Assembly: GCA_027575805.1 (NCBI GenBank)
Contig: JANBPU010000235.1
Coordinates: 1-24,938 of the forward strand
Source of the DNA: Mycoemilia scoparia
Lineage: Eukaryota; Kickxellomycota; Kickxellomycetes; Kickxellales; Kickxellaceae
DNA length: 24,938 bases
Reading direction: 5' to 3'
The position numbers were made by a program, and so were the translations under genes. The notes under the pieces were generated by a model that saw only the letters and a list, made by a program, of their open reading frames with translations, was not told the origin of the DNA and made no database searches. This document shows positions 1 to 9,845 of this stretch, piece after piece (the stretch's first letter is position 1; every line of letters begins with the position of its first letter).

Positions 1-1420
1 GAAACCAATAACTATTTATTCTTTCTACCTCAATCTTTGAGACACTATCACGCCCTCAATATTGGTTTGGGGAATAGTATTCCTAATTGAATTAAGCTCT
101 CCCAAACGAGAGCTTTCCAACGGTATATAACACTTATGTTTATAGGATTTCATATAAAAACACTTCCCTTGTCAGTATATAGACTTCTTTATTTTTAAAC
201 CATATCTTCATTGTCTTTATTAAAATGGTTTATATTGTTTCTCTTTCCCTCCCTCCTTCATATTACTCACTCACCCACAGTCTCCTGTCTTATTTCTTTT
301 AAAGAACAATACCAGCTCCTAGGAACAAGCAAATAAACATAAATATACAAAATTGGTAACCATCCCCTTGTCTCCGCTTACTTGTTAACTCTGAATTATA
401 ACCAAACCAGCCCAATTACTCTAAATACCATTTTCGACTCTATTTTGACTTTACTCTGGAGATGTAGTACGAATCCAAAACCCCAAATAAAGAATTTATA
501 TTCTTGCTTCCCTATTATTATTATTATTGTTGTTGTTGTTGTTGTTGTTGTTATTACATTATAATTGCCTCAACCAACATATAAATACATATTATCTGTC
601 TAATAAATCTAAATTGCCAACAATATAATAATATAAAAACATAAATATTTACACCTTATCATCAGTTCCATTGTAATTGAAAACGTTTTTGCGTTTAGTT
701 TTCTGAACCAATCCCTTGTTTTCCTGTTCTTTATATTTTTATATACAAAAATTGTTTAGGCTTTGTCTCTATCTGTTTTGATTCCATATGTATTTGCATA
801 CGTGGCAAATAATACCAAATACTCTTTTCTATACTACTACTATAGCCACACTTAAACCACAACATAAACATTTATTTGGGGCGCCAATATATATATACAT
901 ACACACAATTAGGACAATTTCCTACAATTATATATTTAAATGTTTAATATATGCTTGTGTGTAATTTGTTTAGTATTTACTAGCCACGGTTTATATTATA
1001 TACATAATTTTAATCCACATAAATAATATATCCATTTACAACTAAACAATAGTAATATCAGATATTATATTCCACGCATCAATTGCTACTATTTGATAAA
1101 AACAGCGATACATATCTAGTAACCAATTCTTTAGAATTATAATCTTACTCTTTATGAGTACTCACCACAACTAATTATCTACAATACTCAAGCAGAAACA
1201 AATAGCCCAATCTATTCTCTAACTACCCAACATCAATAACATACTATGATAACATTGCCAATATTCTTCTAATGTACATGCCAGCTAGAACAGAGCTTGG
1301 CTTACCACACACAGAGAGAGAGAGAGAAAGAGAAGAAAGGTAGTAAAAGCAAAATCAATATGGATATACAACTCCACTTCATTACAATATATTCAAAGTC
1401 ACACACATGAACGCCCATAC
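1..1420. other. AT-rich intergenic DNA, no gene seen
   Basis: Low-GC sequence with many stops in all frames and no recognisable protein. It contains an ATT/GTT trinucleotide tract at about 513-555 and an AG-rich tract at about 1313-1337. The short ORFs here translate to low-complexity or Tyr/Ile-rich strings, which I read as chance. Confidence 0.6.
513..555. repeat. ATT/GTT microsatellite
   Basis: An ATT trinucleotide run passes directly into a GTT run. It looks like a simple repeat in noncoding DNA. Confidence 0.85.
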
Positions 1421-1528
1421 ATATGGATCATAATTTTTGAAGGGTGAAAGTTTACTAGTAAAACTGGACATCCATTTGGCTGTGGTTGCCCCTATAATCA
1501 TTAACCCTTCAAAAATTATCACCCATAT
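1421..1528. mobile_element. MITE copy 1 (108 bp inverted-repeat element)
   Basis: Both ends read ATATGG inward and share the terminal inverted-repeat core AATTTTTGAAGGGT. The interior carries the segment around TTTACTAGTAAAACTGG and a GGCTGTGGTTGCCCCTAT-like block, also found in copies 2 and 4. TA at both borders would fit a TA target duplication of the Tc1/mariner type, but the termini themselves end in ATAT, so the duplication is not certain. It has no coding capacity. The left flank, read on the minus strand, may be a very decayed copy of the MVKVHKT-type relic seen next to copies 2 and 7. Confidence 0.85.
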
Positions 1529-2810
1529 TATAAATGTATTGTTTACAAAGCAGCCAAATCCCACAAAACACCAAAGAGAGTTGCTTTTTTCTATCAATGC
1601 ATATAAAAGTTAATAAGCCACTTGTGATTTTTCCTCTTGATACATCGTACAGAGCCAAATAAATATAACAACATACACTAAAATCAATATTTTAGTGATA
1701 ATGTTGAATAATTGAAACCAACCAACCAAGAAAACAAAACATTATTTAATACTGGCTTATTTGTTTTTGTTTGTGGGGAACACAAACTACCAAATTAGGA
1801 ATCCACTCACCAAACCAATCTCTGTTTACAAATACTCGCTCTTGCTGTTTGGATTCATATACGTGATCGAAAATATATGCAAATTCTGTTATTTACTCTC
1901 TCTCTCTGCGGTGTGCGTACTCCTTCCCTTCCCTTCTCTTCATATTATGTCCCCTTGAAATCCATATAGAGAAGTTTGTGATACTATAAAATTGATATAC
2001 ATATAATATAGTATCACAAACCGCATTTTTGTTAGCCATCATCATAAACTGAAGAATAGACCAATGTTCTTGCTCTCATAATAAAAAGACAGAGAGCGAT
2101 AGACACATATGCTGATACATACATGACCGCATTTGATATGTCAATAAACAATTGTTTTTTTGCATTGTCCAAACAACCACCACAATAGAAAAGAGTGATA
2201 GAGAGAGAAATGTGGGGAATGACTTTTGCTTAATTATTATCGATTAATAGGTAAACATTTATTCATTGACTAATAGACCTTTAAAATTCGCATCATATTT
2301 GCCATTAATTTGTTGTTTTTTAAACATCCAGGTTTGGGATTTATGGCCCCACATATACAAACACAAATAGAAATAATGATTGTTATTATTTTTGGCGATG
2401 AAGTTTCGATATTGGTCATGTTATATTATGTTATCCATTTCAATTGTTGTTTTTATTAATAACTCCCAGCTGTTTAACAATATCTAATAAATATTGGAAT
2501 CTGTGTTTTCCCCACAGACACAAACTAGCGCACGTACACACAGTTTGACATATCCAAGTCCACGTATTGCTATTGCTATTGTTTTTGTTTTTTCTTTATA
2601 TTGAAAAGTTATTTATGGCCATAGTTTCCTCTTTAGTCTAGTATTCTTTTTTACACACCGAGCTAGCCACTCAATCACATTAGCTTCCTTCAATCTTCAC
2701 TCTATCTTTATACTGCTTGTTGTTTTCTTTGAGATAAGAGTTAAAGCCCGATATGTTATGTCCACAGCCCCAAGACTTTCATACATACATAATTTTTTAT
2801 ATACCGACAT

Positions 2811-2860
2811 TATATTATTATTATTATTATTATTATTATTGTTAGTAGTTGTAGTAATAA
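2811..2860. repeat. TTA-type microsatellite
   Basis: ATT/TTA trinucleotide repeat decaying into GTA/ATA units. Confidence 0.8.
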
Positions 2861-3257
2861 TATCCATTCCACTCTGTAAACTCTCTCACAAAAATTTCGG
2901 ATGTATGTCTATTACCTACATCAAAAATATTTACAAATGGAGTTAAGTTATGCAATCACTAAACTTTTTTATGTACTCACATACAGATTTAGATACATTG
3001 GCACGATTTAGTACATTACAATGCATTTTAAAATTATTTTTATATTCCACCACTCATGTCCTCCTCCTCCTCCTTCTTCTTTTCTTTACCCAGATTTACA
3101 AACAAAAGCGCACATATATAGTCACAAATGAATCTTAATGGCCAGTGGGTCGGCTGTCTGTTCAGGTGGTGGATGGATGATGTCTGATTGATCGACTTTG
3201 CTGATGCATTGCATTGATTTAGTGATACTCGCGATGTTTTTAAAACATGCATCAGCA

Positions 3258-3281
3258 GAGACAGACAGACAGACAGACAGG
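3258..3281. repeat. CAGA tetranucleotide repeat
   Basis: Five to six tandem CAGA units in noncoding DNA. Confidence 0.85.
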
Positions 3282-3395
3282 GAGCATATGTAAATAAACA
3301 TTTGGTCATACAGATAAGACATTCTTGCATAACACGCCTCCACACACACCCAAATCTTTATCTTACTACCCTTTGGAAAATTATCTAGCTGACCC

Positions 3396-3566
3396 CTAAA
3401 CTTTTCGACTATTTGGTAATACTTCAGTAGTGAACGAAGAACGTATGGTAGTAGGCAGAAATGGTGAGACCTCATCAGATTTCGGCCCAATCACCAGCCA
3501 TTTGATATGCAACTAACTACTCCTGGGGATCTATTTTGCCTCTACCGTCTTGTGAACTCTAACCAA
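3396..3566 (-). pseudogene. Decayed ORF relic A (HIKWL-GPKSD family)
   Basis: On the minus strand this segment translates, with one or two frame breaks, to V-R-V-H-K-T, then PQE, then HIKWLVIGPKSDE, PFLP and an IRS block. Relic C at 22309-22476 reads HIKWLMVGPKSDDE, PFLP and IRS in the same order, so the shared signal is at protein level. The expected start codon is TTG here, an in-frame stop follows the AK residues, and a short insertion lies before HIKWL. No family is recognised. I infer a remnant of a dispersed gene or transposon ORF. Confidence 0.5.
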
Positions 3567-4344
3567 ATTTTGGTCATTGTATATCTCCACAAATTAGAAA
3601 AATAAATGCCACGATTTCGTACTGAGCTGAACTGAATATAATATACTGTATTCCCGAACAAACTAGTTTTTTCTTTATATAATAATGATAGACACCATCC
3701 ACATATCCTCACATACATTTTTCTTTCGGCATATGGTACCAAATCTTGCATACATATTTGTTGCATACCTACATATATTTGTTATAAAAGATAATTGAAT
3801 TGGTACTTGTGCTGTTACTGTGATGATGATGATGATGATGATGATGGTAATAATGTAAAATAAGGAGGGTCGAAAGAGCCATCATATCACTGATATTATA
3901 CCATCCCAGCACACATACTCTCTCTCTCTCCCTGATTTATGGTTGGTCAAAGGTTAATATATCATCAGATTTGCTAGTTTTGACTTTTTATTAAATAACA
4001 AAAACAAAGCTGCAACCCCAAGATAGAACGATCACCTCCTATCAGAAAATTTAGACATTGCATCATTTTTTAAACCTTGGTCTTGGCCTGGATCTCTGTG
4101 GAATTAAAGTTGTTATTTTGTTTTTAAATTTGTCCGTATAGGTATTAATCTTGGCTATATCTCATTCTTATCGTCACAAAGTACCGAATCGGGTACTTTT
4201 ATCTATCATTATTGTTTACAATGAAATTATTTTGGAAACCAACATCTATTACTATGATTTCGTTTGGTTTGTTTGAGCTCTTGCTTTGAATTTATCATTC
4301 ACCTTCCTTTTCATACATCCTCTAGAAACATCTTGCAAGATTTT
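3567..4344. other. AT-rich intergenic DNA, no gene seen
   Basis: No convincing coding region. It contains an ATG trinucleotide repeat at 3821-3847 and a short CT tract near 3918-3931. Confidence 0.55.
3821..3847. repeat. ATG/GAT trinucleotide repeat
   Basis: About nine tandem GAT units. Confidence 0.85.
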
Positions 4345-4475
4345 ACTTGGAATCAAGCATATTGTAGGAAGTGATGGTCGGCCCACGCCAGAATTTGCCC
4401 CGCTAAAGAGTCAACCGATGATATGCAACCCTCCTGGGGACTCATTTTGCTCAAAGTCTTGTGTACTTTGACCAT
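4345..4475 (-). pseudogene. Decayed ORF relic B (MVKVHKT start)
   Basis: The minus strand starts ATG GTC AAA GTA CAC AAG ACT, giving MVKVHKTLSKMSPQE, then loses alignment to relics A and C by small frame changes. DNA similarity continues through the region equivalent to LHIKWL and PFLP. The ATG overlaps the outermost ATAT of MITE copy 2 (4474-4584), exactly as in relic C next to MITE copy 7. The plus-strand reading, which ends in FCSKSCVL, is the antisense of this relic. It is broken and probably not expressed. Confidence 0.45.
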
Positions 4476-4584
4476 ATGGGCAATAATTTATGAAGGGTGA
4501 AAGTTTACTAGTAAGACTGGACATCCATTTGGCTGTGATTGCTGCCCCTATCAACATGCACCCTTCAAAAATTATGATCCATAT
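4474..4584. mobile_element. MITE copy 2 (111 bp)
   Basis: ATATGG...CCATAT ends with terminal inverted repeats. The left TIR has TTTATGAAGGGTG and the right has CACCCTTCAAAAATTAT. The interior TTTACTAGTAAGACTGG and GGCTGTGATTGC blocks match copies 1 and 4. Its left end carries the start codon of relic B, which runs away from the element on the minus strand. Confidence 0.88.
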
Positions 4585-5033
4585 TGACAAACAGGCCTAA
4601 AGATATTTGGATCTGTCTTCACAAACACACATGATTCACTTTGCACCTGCTACAGATAGTGCAGTAATACACGTAAGCTATTTAAAATAATGCTAAATAT
4701 GGGCAATGAGCTTTGACCAACGCAATGTCCATAATCTTCCAATCTAAACTATTACCAGTACGTGAATATCGTATATAGCCATACACCTATTCTCAAAGCA
4801 CAACGTATCGGGAATAAGGTGCAAGTGTTGCTTGAATAACTAATAGGTAAACCTTAGTTTGCTTCTAACCAACCAAACTCGCATCACCCCAAATCAAGAT
4901 CTCTTATTGATCGCTAAATCACATTGGTAATTAATGTCTGAGGGATCAGCTGACTCTAATCAATCAAACAAAAGGCCTATGAATATTTAATCAACAAAGA
5001 TTCAAAGGAGAATGAGTCGGGATTAGCCGTTGC

Positions 5034-5061
5034 TGTGTGTGTGTGTGTGTGTGTGTGTGTT
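5034..5061. repeat. GT dinucleotide repeat
   Basis: Uninterrupted GT run of about 13 units. A second run lies at 5162-5182. Confidence 0.9.
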
Positions 5062-5460
5062 AGTCCACACAGAGAAGAGCTCTGTGAAAAATGTTGTTTA
5101 TTGTGAGGAAGGACAGTGTATGTGAATCACAGAAAAAATGTAATGGATGTGAGAATTGAAGGGTGTGTGTGTGTGTGTGTGGCTCGATTTAGCAAAATTG
5201 GTTGTTACAGGCCAATGAATGATTAAAACTTCAGAATAAGCCAGAGTGAAGAAATCACTGGAAATGGTTGGAAAAGCCCAACCAGCAAAAAATGAGCAAG
5301 CCTTACTATTGATGGCTGGGCGCGTTAGTCAGTTTGGTGAAAAGACTTGTGCGATGCATCCAGCTAGTTCCTCCTTCTTTTCCCACTAGGGTATATAATT
5401 ACTATTCAGCAAAGATTATGTAAGTACTTGTAAAACTTTGAATCCACCCGCTTAAAGATA

Positions 5461-5486
5461 CCCATCCATCCATCCATCCATCCATC
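5461..5486. repeat. CCAT tetranucleotide repeat
   Basis: About six tandem CCAT units. Confidence 0.85.
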
Positions 5487-5492
5487 ACAATA

Positions 5493-5582
5493 ATGTCCTT
5501 GGAGATACGCAAGCTAGTGCATCTAACGTACAAAGACGTTCCCCAAATCCTTGACATTCATACATTACAGCGAGTCATTTAA
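5493..5582 (+). CDS. Possible 29-residue ORF, unrecognised
   Basis: An ATG opens a 29-codon frame with a protein-like composition: it begins MSLEIRKLVHL and contains KDVPQIL. It stops at TAA with no splice donor that I could defend. The surroundings are noncoding. It could be a small protein, a relic exon or chance, and I have no homology argument. Confidence 0.15.
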   Translation: MSLEIRKLVHLTYKDVPQILDIHTLQRVI

Positions 5583-6247
5583 GTGACTTGAAATTATTAC
5601 CTATTCATGTCGGAAAAATATCCCGCACAATTTGTTTACAAGTCCTTACTCAATGCCAAATGTTCATTCCCCCTTTGCTTTCCTTTTGAACATTATTCAT
5701 ACTTGTTGTGCCCATATTCCTTAAATCTCCTGACCCCACCGATGCATTGGCTACTTTGCTTCTATCCCTTTCCATTACTACTCTCTATGCCCTCCTAACA
5801 CTACAAATCATAGTAGTAGCGGTGGTAGTAAGAGCCACCTACTGTACCACCACCACCACCAAATGGGTCAGCTGAGATTTTACAGAAAAGAAGAGTAGGG
5901 GCTATTTTTTATTCCTATTATTTCTCTCACTACTTTGAACAAGTTCGCTTTTCAACACTTGATTTATCCACTTGCCTACTCTTTATTCCACACCTCCCCT
6001 CCTCTCTTATACACATACGTTTGCCATTATCTCCTCCCTACTTATTCAGTTTACTTTACAGCTGTTGTTCTATCAAGGCAAAAGAAGTGCGTCCTTCCAC
6101 TTGGTTCTTAGCTTCTTTAGCCTTTCGACATATACTGGACTCTCTCTCTCTCGTTTGTAGTTCTTTCTGAGTTCTAACCTACCCAAACCCAACCTATTGT
6201 TGTCTGTGTATATACATTCATATCTTAATCGATAATTATTCTAGCAA
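5583..6247. promoter_or_regulatory. Upstream region of RPS2
   Basis: No gene supported. It has CT-rich stretches (about 5978-6025 and 6139-6152) and a CTAACCTACCCAAACCCAAC stretch about 70 bp before the RPS2 start. Pyrimidine-rich leaders are common upstream of ribosomal-protein genes, so this is probably promoter and 5' UTR. No precise element can be assigned. Confidence 0.4.
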
Positions 6248-7513
6248 ATGGCTGACGCAGCTCAAGCCGATAGTCGTAGTAAGTTATCATCACACTGCCA
6301 CATAGAATATATTCCATTTTTTGGCATTTGCGATTCAACAATGCTAATTGCAAATGACACAATTGTTGTTATTAGCTCGCGGTTCCTTTGGTCGTGGTCG
6401 CGGACGTGGCCGTGGACGTGGACGTGGTCGCCGTGGTGATGGCGAATCCGCCTGGTAAGCTTTGCCGTCATTTCTATTTTAAATATATATTGTGGCTTGT
6501 GTATGTGCGCGTGTTTGGTTGGCGGCTTCTTACTCAGGGAAGAACAAGGTCGGGTCAATCAAGAGCAAAAGCGCGATTTATCTGCGATCATTGCGTGTGT
6601 ACCCCAAGCATTACACATGCCGATCACCATGTCCAGATACAAAGGGCCTTGTTTCTGCTGAACAGGCACGTCCCCATGGCTTTGCTATTGTGCTCTTGCA
6701 TATGATGGATGAGTCATGTCAAGCCAAGCTGACCCACACGCAAGCACACCTGTCAAGCCACAATACTCTTATGCACAAGGAAAGCAGTAGTAAGTAATCA
6801 ACTCAGGACTAACCACCGCCACCACACCACCACTATGATAATGTAGGGTCCCAGTTACTAAGCTTGGCCGCCTCGTAAAGGACGGAAAGATCAAGTCTAT
6901 TGAGCAAATCTATCTCTTCTCTCTCCCCATCAAGGAGTACCAGGTTGTCGACTACTTCTTGCCCAAGCTCAAGGACGAGGTTATGAAGATCATGCCTGTC
7001 CAGAAGCAGACCCGTGCCGGTCAGCGTACCCGTTTCAAGGCCTTTGTCATCATCGGTGACTCCAACGGCCACGTCGGTCTTGGTGTCAAGTGTGCCAAGG
7101 AAGTAGCCACTGCTATCCGCGGTGCCATCATTCTGGCCAAGCTCTCAGTAATCCCCGTTCGTCGTGGTTACTGGGGATCCAGACTCGGTGCTCCCCACAC
7201 CGTCCCCTGCAAGGTTACTGGCAAGTGCGGTTCCGTCTTGTGTCGTCTTGTTCCCGCTCCCCGCGGTACTGGCATTGTTGCTGCTCCCACTCCCAAGAAG
7301 CTCCTTTCTTTGGCTGGTATCACTGACTGCTACACCACCTCTCGCGGTTCCACCAGAACCTTGGGTAACTTTGTCAAGGCCACTTTCGCTGCTATTGGCA
7401 ACACCTACGGTTACTTGACTCCCGACTTGTGGCATGAGACTGCCTTCTCCAAGGATCCTTACCAAGAGTTCACCGACTACTTGTCCAAGGACCAGGGTAA
7501 GCTCAAGTACTAA
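6248..7513 (+). CDS. RPS2: 40S ribosomal protein S2 (uS5)
   Basis: uS5 is a core small-subunit protein near the mRNA entry site and contributes to decoding accuracy. I read exons 6248-6278, 6376-6454 and 6847-7513, giving 258 residues, close to yeast Rps2 (254). The N-terminus [10 protein letters not shown] is followed by a Gly/Arg-rich tract (about residues 11-31, a likely arginine-methylation site). The conserved [18 protein letters not shown] joins exactly across intron 2. The S5 double-stranded-RNA-binding fold covers about residues 70-135 ([22 protein letters not shown]) and the C-terminal S5 domain has [15 protein letters not shown]. Exon 3 is C-ending-codon rich, as expected for a highly expressed gene. 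Intron 1 is 97 nt. Intron 2 is 392 nt and unusually long and GC-rich for this locus. Confidence 0.96.
6538..6789 (+). other. Candidate cassette exon or intronic RNA inside RPS2 intron 2
   Basis: This segment is bounded by an acceptor (TACTCAG, ending 6537) and a strong donor (GTAAGT, 6790-6795). Splitting intron 2 this way gives introns of 83 and 57 nt, close to the local norm. Including it would join TG|G and then meet a TGA stop after about 40 codons, so it would act as a poison exon rather than extend the protein. Its GC content is higher than that of the other introns. The alternative is an intron-hosted snoRNA, as known in vertebrate RPS2, but I could not define convincing boxes. Confidence 0.35.
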
Positions 7514-8331
7514 GCGGCAGCAGTAGCGTTATAACCAATCATATTTCGCTGCTGAGGTCTTGTGGATAAGGAGAAGATAGATCACCCCTGCGGTGCTTGC
7601 GATGCTCGTAGTCGTTTGTCGTTGTTTGTACTCGTGTTAGCCATTTTCAATTGTTTCTAGTTGTGTGGTTAGAGTGATGGTGAATGAATAAGACAAAGAG
7701 AGCCAGCCACGGTTGATTTATAATGTTACAGCATATCCTGTGATGACTCGACTCCTCTTCAATACTCAATTTTTGGTTATTATATAGCTTCTTACAAATC
7801 ATATCACTCTGAATACCCTTTTCTCAATATTAAAGTCATATCCAGTCTTTGATATATACACTTACTATACTACCCTATATATTTCTCACTCTCTGTTTGA
7901 ACTTTGACAGTGTTGTGTGTTTAAAAAAACCAACAAAAAAGTTTAAAACATCCATCTCTGTAAATCTATCTAGTGTTGCAATTGTATAAATGTGTGTGTA
8001 TTTAATATTGTTTCTAAGAGTAGAGTAGAGTAAAGTTAAGTAAAAGTCAAGCAACAGCTCGTGAGTAGTTGCTAGTGTAAGAAATAGCAAATATTAGTTT
8101 ATATGCGCCGTTTTAAAAAGAGCTGATAATGTTGTGTATGTGTGTATGCGTGTTTTGTATACTACTACTACTACTACGAGAAAGTTATAGGGATTTAGTT
8201 AGAGCAACTACAGCCAGAGACTAGACTATATATGATTCAAACTAGGCAATAGCATAATGGCTTCCAACCAAACCTTACAGAATAAAAAAGAGAAATTCAT
8301 TCGTATATAAAAATATCAACATCAAACAAAA
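7514..8331. other. Convergent 3' intergenic region
   Basis: Lies between the 3' ends of RPS2 (+) and the beta6 gene (-). No ORF or RNA gene is supported. It includes a TAC trinucleotide run near 8158-8177 and AATAAA-like sequences near 8280 (plus) that may serve 3' end formation. Confidence 0.5.
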
Positions 8332-9087
8332 CTAATCACGCTTGAGAGGCAATTCTTCAAGTTCGATGCCCCCTTCCTTTGTGATGGTAAACAGCTGAAG
8401 CCCATCGCCCGTATAAATATCTCTCTCAGCCGCACCATTAAACACATCGGTGATAATATTCTTGGCTTGTTGGAGGTCAGGCAGGTGGAGTTCTCTTTCT
8501 TCAGGTTTAATATCAGCTCTATTCTTGAATCCCAGCTGATCGTCGATGAAGGGCTGAAGCAGCGCACTCGACGATCCAAAAGCCCTGAACCCAACTCTTT
8601 CCATATTCCCCACGGGGTCATACGAATAAACCGCCCCCTTTCCTTCTTTATCTATGCCCGCAACAATGGGGAAAACGTAGTACGAAAAGAATCGCTTCTG
8701 GTACATCATGATTGATAGCATCTGGGCCATAGCCTCAACGCTCATTTCTTTGCCATGGTCGTGGGCGTACTTGGTGATCTGGGCTTGGACGCTTTTGGCC
8801 ATGCTCTTGCAGTCGGCCCTGTACCCGGTGGTGGCCAGCACTGTGTTGTTGGTGAATTTGAAAGCTTTGGGGTCGTAGCGGGTATTGATGTTGTAGCCGT
8901 CACTTGAGCGGGTGTCGGATCCTATTACTACAAAATCTTCGCCAGCTATTGCAAGGGTCGAGCCTCCATTGTCAACGTATGGTTCCCATTGGTCGCCGTG
9001 GTGTTCTGTTGGAACCATACTTGAGCCTAATTGTTGTTGTTGTTGTTGTTGGGCCGTTGCGATGCTGTTGAATCCGGTGAAATTCAT
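8332..9087 (-). CDS. PRE7: 20S proteasome subunit beta6 (PSMB1/Pre7 type)
   Basis: A non-catalytic beta subunit of the 20S core particle, which forms the inner ring with the catalytic beta1, beta2 and beta5. The single exon encodes 251 residues (yeast Pre7 has 241). Family landmarks are DNGGSTLAIAGEDFVVIGSDTR (residues about 40-61) near the mature N-terminus, YQKRFFSYYVFPIVAG, GKGAVYSYDPVGNMER, AERDIYTGDGLQL and the C-terminal LKRD, which yeast shares. There is no Thr after Gly-Gly, in line with a non-catalytic subunit. I chose the ATG at 9087 rather than the in-frame upstream one at 9141, because the upstream 18 residues are unlike the family. The N-terminal tail holds seven consecutive Gln, an unusual repeat for this subunit. 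The gene is divergent from the beta5 gene. Confidence 0.96.
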   Translation of the reverse strand: MNFTGFNSIATAQQQQQQQLGSSMVPTEHHGDQWEPYVDNGGSTLAIAGEDFVVIGSDTRSSDGYNINTRYDPKAFKFTNNTVLATTGYRADCKSMAKSVQAQITKYAHDHGKEMSVEAMAQMLSIMMYQKRFFSYYVFPIVAGIDKEGKGAVYSYDPVGNMERVGFRAFGSSSALLQPFIDDQLGFKNRADIKPEERELHLPDLQQAKNIITDVFNGAAERDIYTGDGLQLFTITKEGGIELEELPLKRD

Positions 9088-9422
9088 TTTATAATGTAGT
9101 TCTGTTAGTTGTAAGTGTATACCAACTATTGTTTTTGTCAAAAAGAATGCGTTAGGAATCTCCCGATTTACGCTTATAATTCAAATGTCGTATAGTTTAA
9201 GAAAGAATAGAGACAAATTAGTGGTAGCTATAGCTTCAAATGTAGGTGTAGCGTTGTGACTTGGAACTCGTGGTGCTATTTTGAATATAAAGTATGTAAA
9301 ATATTAACTAGTAACAACAAAGTGATGATGATGCTGTTATTTTCTTCCACTTGTTGGTTTATTTGAATAATAGCCTCAAGTTTTCAATTATGCTATAACT
9401 TTACCCTGCTGCTTGCATCGCA

Positions 9423-9437
9423 TGACGTGTATACTTT
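9423..9437 (+). promoter_or_regulatory. TGACGTGTAT motif, copy 1
   Basis: TGACGTGTATACTTT, matching the copy at 9555 in 14 of 15 positions. It contains a CRE-like TGACGT core. Its role is inferred. Confidence 0.4.
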
Positions 9438-9554
9438 AGTATAGTAGTAATTTGGCTGGGCTGCTAATAGAGAACAAGCCTGTTCTGTTTAGTGCTGAGC
9501 TTGCGGTTAAAATAGAGATCAAATTTAATCACTTCAAACCGTGTTGAAAAGCGC

Positions 9555-9569
9555 TGACGTGTATGCTTT
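9555..9569 (+). promoter_or_regulatory. TGACGTGTAT motif, copy 2
   Basis: TGACGTGTATGCTTT, 132 bp from copy 1 and in the same orientation, within the same divergent promoter. Confidence 0.4.
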
Positions 9570-9845
9570 GCTCATGGCCCATATTGTAGTAGTATACTTG
9601 ATTGACTTAATAGCATACACACAACTAACAAGGTAACACGCAAGCAACAATATTATTGACTACTGGGCCAGCAATACAGCATAATTATATATCGAGCCCA
9701 TTTAGTTCTCTTTTTATACTTTGCTAACATTGACCTACCTGGCACTTATATACATATCCATTGTCCACATTATACTTCAATTCTTTAAAATTTCTTCTAC
9801 ACATAAACATATAACACCGCAGAAATCTATATACATCCAAACAAA

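Larger units (their letters stand above)
1529..3395. other. AT-rich intergenic DNA, no gene seen
   Basis: No supported gene. It holds a TTA/GTA trinucleotide tract (2811-2860), a CT-rich tract near 3058-3085 and a CAGA tetranucleotide tract (3258-3281). The ORFs over the CAGA tract on the minus strand translate the repeat as Leu/Ser/Val/Cys and are not convincing. Confidence 0.55.
4585..5492. other. Intergenic DNA, no gene seen
   Basis: No supported gene. It contains two GT dinucleotide tracts (5034-5061 and 5162-5182) and a CCAT tetranucleotide tract (about 5461-5486). Near 5390 a GGTATATAAT sequence resembles a TATA box, but no gene follows it clearly. Confidence 0.5.
9088..9845. promoter_or_regulatory. 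Bidirectional promoter of beta6 and beta5 proteasome genes
   Basis: These 758 bp separate two divergent proteasome subunit genes whose products must be made in equal amounts. Two copies of TGACGTGTATRCTTT lie at 9423-9437 and 9555-9569, in the same orientation. Each is preceded by a GC-containing word (CGCA or GCGC) and followed by GTAGTA-type sequence. TGACGT is the core of CRE/bZIP-type sites. I see no yeast PACE (GGTGGCAAA). Shared control is an inference. Confidence 0.55.

Noticed and set aside
3040..3490. Minus-strand ORFs of 101 and 122 codons across the CAGA repeat.
   Set aside because: Much of the translation is the tetranucleotide repeat (CLSVCLS), and the rest overlaps relic A out of frame.
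4286..4471. Plus-strand ORF ending FCSKSCVL, with a TCTAG acceptor before it, read as a 3' exon.
   Set aside because: Comparison with relics A and C shows that the conserved protein frame is on the opposite strand.
6690..6735. Box C-like ATGATGG and CTGA in RPS2 intron 2 as a C/D snoRNA.
   Set aside because: Spacing and flanking stems do not fit a C/D snoRNA. I kept only the general possibility of a hosted RNA.
6388..6797. Two overlapping plus-strand ORFs in RPS2 intron 2 ([13 protein letters not shown]...) as extra RPS2 coding sequence.
   Set aside because: They are not in the RPS2 frame and do not resemble the protein. The W|VPVTKLG junction across the full intron is exactly the conserved one.
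7145..7465. Antisense ORF over RPS2 exon 3.
   Set aside because: Shadow frame created by the strong codon bias of the ribosomal gene.
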